The translations under genes and the position numbers were made by a program. A DNA stretch of 64,000 nucleotides from the NCBI GenBank assembly GCA_949293595.1, contig CASFDW010000005.1, positions 49,988 to 113,987 on the forward strand. Reading direction: 5' to 3'. Numbering within the stretch: position 1 is the stretch's first letter; each line of letters opens with the position of its first letter. The notes under the pieces are model-generated. The model searched no databases and had not been told where the DNA came from. It saw only the letters and a program-made list of their open reading frames with translations. Below, one piece after another: positions 60,345-64,000 of this stretch. Origin of the DNA: an uncultured Spirochaetales bacterium (GTDB lineage: Bacteria; Spirochaetota; Spirochaetia; Sphaerochaetales; Sphaerochaetaceae).

Positions 60345-60377
60345 AAAAAAAAGCGGCCGTGGGGCATGCCACGGCCG
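60345..60377 (-). terminator. Rho-independent terminator of mgtE
   Basis: CGGCCGTGG (60354-60362) pairs with CCACGGCCG (60369-60377), followed on the minus strand by eight T. Confidence 0.9.
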
Positions 60378-60423
60378 GAAACAACAAACGGAGAAAGGAT
60401 ATAAAAGCATTAACCATTCCCGA

Positions 60424-61767
60424 TCATATCCCCAATATCCTTGTCGCCAGTGAAAAGTATATGATCAAGGAAAAAGCATCGACCATTGTCGTGATCAACG
60501 GAGAAGCCATTATTGCAGGATCGAGATGGCATGCCTTGGCGATAATGGGTAGAACACCTCCGATGGTCTTGGCCATGATGACGGTCGCATATAAGGAGAT
60601 AGCGACAGTCAGGGCAACCAGAAGTCCGCCGTCCCCAAACATCATGATCCTCAGGAAATTCACAAGGGCCAGGCCGGATCCGACAATCATGGCAACCCCG
60701 AATTCCTTTCTTAAAACCTTGATGACATCCCTCATCCCTATCTGGCCCAAGGCAATCCCTCTGATGACCATCGTGGAACTCTGGCTACCGGCATTTCCTC
60801 CCGTATCCGTAAGCATCGGTATGAATGTCACCAGTATTGGAAGGACGGAAAAGGCGTTTTCGAATCTAGAAAGTATTCCTCCGGTTATCATTCCGCTGAC
60901 CATCAGGACCAAAAGCCAGACGAACCTGTTCCTTGCAAGAGAGAAGATGCTGCTCTTGAGATAGGGCCTGCCGCTTGGGGCCATTGCGGCCATCTTCTCA
61001 AAATCCTCGGTGGCCTCCTCGTCGATCACATCCAAGACATCGTCGACCGTGATTATTCCGACCATCCTTTTCTCGCTGTCCGTGACAGGAAGGGCGAGGA
61101 GATCGTACTTGGAGAGGATTCTGGAGGCTTCCTCGCGGTCGGTCGACGTCTCGACAAAAATGACATCATCCTCCATCAGATTCCCTATCGGCTCCTCATT
61201 GTCATTCAGCAGCAGGCTTTTGACACTGACCACCCCGATCAAATGATTCACGTCGTCTGTGACATAGCAGGTATAGATGGTCTCGCTGTCCCGCCCGTTC
61301 CTTCTTATGTGGGCAATCGCATCAGAAACCCTCATCCACTGTTTCAGGGCGATATATTCGCATGTCATGACCGACCCCGCCGAATCCTCGCCGTAGCTGA
61401 GGAACTTGTTCAATACATCACGGTCTTCCTTTCCTACGTTCTGCAGGATCCTGCGGACGATATTCGCAGGAACCTCCGACAGCATGTCGGCGGCATCGTC
61501 AAATGCAAGCCTGTCCAATATGATACGGATCTCGCTACCCGTAACCTCCTGGATCAGGGCGGCCATCATCTCATCAGGAAGCTTTGAAAAAATCTCCGCA
61601 GCCTGATCCTTGTCCAGAAGCCTCAAAACAGTAAGCACATCCTCATGGTTCAGTTCTTCCAGAAGCAGAGCCGCATCCACCTCGTTCATTTCCGCAAGCA
61701 GAAGTGCGGCCTCCTTCCATCTTCCTTCATTTACAAAGGAAAAAAGGATTTCTTTGTTCTTGTCCAT
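60424..61767 (-). CDS. mgtE: MgtE magnesium transporter
   Basis: 447 residues. N domain of MgtE repeats (about 1-125, 'LLLEELNHEDVLTVLRLL..', 'IFSKLPDEMMAALIQ'), two CBS domains (about 130-255, GSVMTCEYIALKQWMRV and NLMEDDVIFVETSTDREEASRIL), a plug helix, then five transmembrane helices with FIPMLTDTGGNAGSQSSTMVIRGIALGQI, the pore signature, and AKACHLDPAIMASPLITTMVDAFSLIIYF. Cytosolic Mg2+ binding to N and CBS domains closes the channel. There is no Shine-Dalgarno; a CCCG-TCAA-CGGG hairpin sits two bases before the ATG, below a long structured leader. Confidence 0.95.
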   Translation of the reverse strand: MDKNKEILFSFVNEGRWKEAALLLAEMNEVDAALLLEELNHEDVLTVLRLLDKDQAAEIFSKLPDEMMAALIQEVTGSEIRIILDRLAFDDAADMLSEVPANIVRRILQNVGKEDRDVLNKFLSYGEDSAGSVMTCEYIALKQWMRVSDAIAHIRRNGRDSETIYTCYVTDDVNHLIGVVSVKSLLLNDNEEPIGNLMEDDVIFVETSTDREEASRILSKYDLLALPVTDSEKRMVGIITVDDVLDVIDEEATEDFEKMAAMAPSGRPYLKSSIFSLARNRFVWLLVLMVSGMITGGILSRFENAFSVLPILVTFIPMLTDTGGNAGSQSSTMVIRGIALGQIGMRDVIKVLRKEFGVAMIVGSGLALVNFLRIMMFGDGGLLVALTVAISLYATVIMAKTIGGVLPIIAKACHLDPAIMASPLITTMVDAFSLIIYFSLATRILGI

Positions 61768-61917
61768 AACCCGTCAACGGGACATAAAGATGTTGATTAT
61801 CAAGCCGGGTCAGCAGTGAAACAACCTACTTAAAGGATCGTCTCCGTCGGCTTTAATAAATCTTAGAGTCACGTCATCCTCCTGTAGGTTGAAAATAAAG
61901 TGCCTCAGAGCACCGGA
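61768..61917 (-). ncRNA. Structured 5' leader of mgtE (candidate cis-regulatory RNA)
   Basis: The predicted transcript start (about 61917) leaves a leader of about 150 bases. It contains a long imperfect hairpin: an outer 8-bp helix (61884-61891 with 61822-61829, CAACCTAC/GTAGGTTG), an AGGAT/ATCCT helix (61876-61880 with 61834-61838), a CGT/ACG plus CTC/GAG helix inside, and a final hairpin CCCG-loop-CGGG at 61770-61781 abutting the ATG. The CGGGT at 61806-61810 could pair instead with ACCCG at 61769-61773 and open that hairpin. It does not show the conserved M-box segments as I remember them. Confidence 0.5.
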
Positions 61918-61923
61918 TAAACA

Positions 61924-61951
61924 ATTATCACAAAACCATGGTCATTTGCAA
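61924..61951 (-). promoter_or_regulatory. Promoter of mgtE
   Basis: Minus strand TTGCAA (61946-61951), 16-base spacer, GATAAT (61924-61929) with a TGT extension. Confidence 0.55.
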
Positions 61952-61983
61952 CCCTGCCCAATAATCCAGGACGTGCAAATGAC
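61941..61983. repeat. Long inverted repeat upstream of mgtE
   Basis: GTCATTTGCA (61941-61950) is the exact complement of TGCAAATGAC (61974-61983), with an inner CCTG/CAGG pair. One arm overlaps the mgtE -35. It could be an operator, or the hairpin of a transcript coming from the right. Confidence 0.6.
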
Positions 61984-61994
61984 ATATCCATGCT

Positions 61995-62013
61995 AAAAAA
62001 GCGGCAGTCGCTT
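61995..62013 (-). terminator. Orphan terminator-like hairpin
   Basis: AAGCG/CGCTT with a five-base loop, followed on the minus strand by a run of T. No gene ends within 500 bases on that strand, so it may end read-through from the WYL gene or an untranslated transcript. Confidence 0.4.
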
Positions 62014-62552
62014 ATTTAGTTTTATTAAGCAAATTGCATGAAATTAAAAAAAGAATAAACATGTTCATATATTTTTTCTTGTAATTAACCATTACCGACG
62101 ATTGACTCGCATTTTTATGAAGCAGCTCCATGCCATCCGAGGCATGGGGTTGCATCATCAGGATGCCTCCAAGGCCAAGGAACCGGCGCACCGTTTTCTC
62201 CCGATCATCAACCATCCCGCTCAAGGTTTTTATCCGCACCCTCCTACCTAACCGGTCCCAATGGCTCCGGATGAGATATATGTGTACACCATTTTTCCAG
62301 CCCTTTCAGATTGTTTGGGAAAAAGATCATAGAATTCAAGTGACACACTATGGCAACACCGTTCAGGATGAAGCTGAAAACAGTTACAACTGCCGCAGCT
62401 TTCCGGCAATACGGGAACAGTTATGGCGCCATGGTCAACGCAGGCGGACATATGATGTCGTAAAACGGGGAATTAGTTTTTCTAGGCGTATCCATTTTGT
62501 CGGTCCAAGCATTTAACAACAAGGACCTGCGGGGCCCGTAAGAAAGGAGAAA
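62014..62552. other. Gene-poor 0.5 kb region
   Basis: No supported gene. Small hairpins are visible (CCATGCC...GGCATGG, 62129-62148; GCATC...GATGC just after). The longest open frame (62130-62516, plus) is Arg-rich, with composition unlike a normal protein and no ribosome-binding site. The stretch may be a decayed gene, a non-coding transcript, or neither. Confidence 0.35.
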
Positions 62553-63578
62553 TCACATCAGGGTGTGATAAAGAGCAGCCGTCCTATCAAGGATGAAAGA
62601 AAGCTCTTCCCGCAGCCACTCAGGTTCAAGCAGTTCCGCCTGGGTACGCATCGAGAGTATCCAGTTCAGGAATTCCCACTCGGCATAGGTTGTTGCCTCG
62701 AAGATGACAGAGCCGTCTTCATTATCACTGATTATGACATTATCCGGCCATTTCCGCTCTTTGACATACTGCACCTGCTCAAAAGCTATCCAGACCTTCG
62801 CCTCTATCCTCCTTCTTCCGAGAAAAGGGCCGAAGGGATCCGTCAGAAGAGTGCATGGATCGAAGTCAGGCTTCATGGCAATGCTATCCCTGATGATGCT
62901 TATGCATTCGATCCTCTCGATTGCATACGTCCTCAGATCCCCGTTTTCAAGAAGCGTCTGCAGATACATCCCTCCATCGAAGAAAAATGCAAAGACCGGA
63001 GACAGCTCTCCGACTTCAAGTGCTGAAGTCTTGTTCGGAACGTGGTAAGTCATGCAGATACGGTTTTGTCCGTTGATGGCTTCCAATATCTGGGCGACGA
63101 TACGCTGTGTCCCTTTTGATGCAATCTTGCTTATGGAGCTTATGTTCTCGATCGGGAACAGTTTCCTGGAGATGTTCTTTGAATAGTCAAGAGACGGGAA
63201 CGCCACCGTTTTTTGGCTTAGCATCATTGCAAGCTTGTTTCTGACAGATTTGAATGAAGGAAGGATCTCCTCACTTTTCCTCAGCTCTGCCATTACATAG
63301 TGGAGAAGAATGCATTCTTCTTGCGAGAACTCCGATGATGGCAACGCATTGCCGTATTGGTCGCTATGCGCATCAAGCATTGTCCAAAGCTTTTCCTTGC
63401 CGTTTTTTCTCCCCTCATTCGTAAGCGGATAGCCTTCCGCCTGAAGCCTGTCGAGAAAGCGGTAGGCGGTTCTTATGGAAATGCCGAAATGCTCTGCGAT
63501 ATTATGGATGGATCGTCCGTTGCCAGTCCCGATATATGTCGCAATTCCAAGTTTTGTTGGCAGATCATCTGAAACCAT
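62553..63578 (-). CDS. HTH-WYL transcriptional regulator
   Basis: 341 residues. N-terminal winged helix TKLGIATYIGTGNGRSIHNIAEHFGISIRTAYRFLDRLQAEGYPLTNEG, then a WYL-type domain (about 175-260: GQNRICMTYHVPNKTSALEVGELSPVFAFFFDGGMYLQTLLENGDLRTYAIERIECI) and a WCX C-terminal part (about 270-335: RIEAKVWIAFEQVQYVKERKWPDNVII...WEFLNWILSM). WYL proteins are regulators that bind nucleic acid or nucleotide ligands and often control mobile or defence genes. ATG 63578 has AGGGG eight bases upstream; ATG 63584 is too close. The neighbouring gene it controls is not evident. Confidence 0.85.
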   Translation of the reverse strand: MVSDDLPTKLGIATYIGTGNGRSIHNIAEHFGISIRTAYRFLDRLQAEGYPLTNEGRKNGKEKLWTMLDAHSDQYGNALPSSEFSQEECILLHYVMAELRKSEEILPSFKSVRNKLAMMLSQKTVAFPSLDYSKNISRKLFPIENISSISKIASKGTQRIVAQILEAINGQNRICMTYHVPNKTSALEVGELSPVFAFFFDGGMYLQTLLENGDLRTYAIERIECISIIRDSIAMKPDFDPCTLLTDPFGPFLGRRRIEAKVWIAFEQVQYVKERKWPDNVIISDNEDGSVIFEATTYAEWEFLNWILSMRTQAELLEPEWLREELSFILDRTAALYHTLM

Positions 63579-63761
63579 TTTCATTTCCCCTGCTATATTA
63601 TCAGATATTATCAAAGCCCTGTCATCAGCTGACATGGATGAATATTGCAAAGGAAGCCGAAGAAGATTTGATTCATGATCGACAGCTCATCACCCTATTT
63701 CAAGGAAACACGTGAACCCATCTATCATAAATACCAGGAGAAGCTCCAGGTCTGGAAATTA

Positions 63762-64000
63762 TCAGACAATGGCATCATCTGTGTAGGTCATTTCTTTATC
63801 AGGCGCCCTTCCTCCTTCTGAAACAACTCCTCTGCCATCAGGCAAAAAGCTGACAGAAGAGAAGCCCAGGCTGTCGTCGTATGAATAAAACGTGAGCCCT
63901 TCCAAGTCTTTTGCGCCATAGCTGTCCTTTCCAAACAAATCATCAAAACCCATCTGCGAACAGCTTGATGCCAGCAGCAAAAGGCAGAAGGCAGAAAGAA
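63762..64000 (-). CDS. Partial lipoprotein, 5' end beyond the window
   Basis: About 78 residues to the stop at 63762; the start lies past the right edge. The visible part starts in a signal peptide core (FCLLLLASSC) with lipobox ASSC, then SQMGFDDLFGKDSYGAKDLEGLTFYSYDDSLGFSSVSFLPDGRGVVSEGG. It is a very short mature lipoprotein with a strand pattern 'LxGLTFYSYDDxxGFSSVSF'. No family is recognised. Confidence 0.65.
   Translation of the reverse strand, partial: LSAFCLLLLASSCSQMGFDDLFGKDSYGAKDLEGLTFYSYDDSLGFSSVSFLPDGRGVVSEGGRAPDKEMTYTDDAIV

Noticed and set aside
61768..61920. M-box (ykoK) riboswitch before mgtE
   Set aside because: Position and gene fit, but the conserved GGTGAGGCTCC and following M-box segments are not seen; kept only as an unclassified structured leader.
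62130..62516. 128-codon plus-strand frame in the gene-poor region
   Set aside because: Arg-rich composition, no ribosome-binding site and no recognisable motif; most likely a chance frame.

Overview
The window looks like a chromosomal segment of a host-associated spirochaete of the Sphaerochaeta/Treponema type. This is inference from style: SBP leaders ending in AQGG or AGTKEG, many ABC, TRAP and tripartite tricarboxylate importers, a membrane pyrophosphatase, MgtE and D-lactate dehydrogenase. No rRNA or other species marker is present. No tRNA, rRNA, CRISPR, phage or intact insertion sequence was seen. Gene packing is dense, with many 4-base start/stop overlaps. Layout: 1-18600 holds short housekeeping operons on both strands (stand-alone DbpA-type RNA-binding protein, metallo-beta-lactamase-fold hydrolase, DksA/TraR protein, ThrH, DMT and AI-2E transporters, TrmJ-GDPD-DUF362, NagB, MnmA, D-lactate dehydrogenase, a J-domain protein, pyrophosphatase, haemolysin III). 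18570-25249 is a minus-strand peptide-importer operon (HAD, OppA, OppB, OppC, fused OppDF, phosphoesterase). 25369-33139 is amino-sugar metabolism: a NahK-like kinase, Ung, and a GntR-dctPQM-nagA-nagB operon with a GTATAC palindrome at its head. 33246-38543 holds NrnA and a complete CUT1 sugar ABC operon that includes an MsmX-type ATPase. 38732-47331 is a tctBCA tripartite transporter followed by three leaderless-protein (cytoplasmic) formylglycine-type sulfatases, with a divergent LacI regulator; both promoters carry the same 12-base palindrome AATAACGTTATT. 47373-60033 is a 14-gene minus-strand operon headed by a second LacI regulator. It combines an ATPase-less sugar ABC importer with two nucleoside hydrolases, purine nucleoside phosphorylase, an ADP-ribosylglycohydrolase, a tandem-domain nucleoside deoxyribosyltransferase and a LOG phosphoribohydrolase, plus SIS, TIM-barrel, HAD and YjbQ proteins. 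60424-64000 holds MgtE behind a structured leader RNA, a gene-poor 0.5 kb, a WYL regulator and a truncated lipoprotein. Main points: (1) the N-glycosidic-bond operon looks like an undescribed nucleoside or N-riboside uptake and dismantling system; (2) the TctBCA-sulfatase operon suggests import of intact sulfated organic anions with desulfation inside the cell; (3) at least eight monocistronic or first genes have a -10 hexamer ending 6-7 bases before the start codon and no Shine-Dalgarno, so leaderless mRNAs appear common here; (4) the MgtE leader is a candidate regulatory RNA that I could not match to the M-box.
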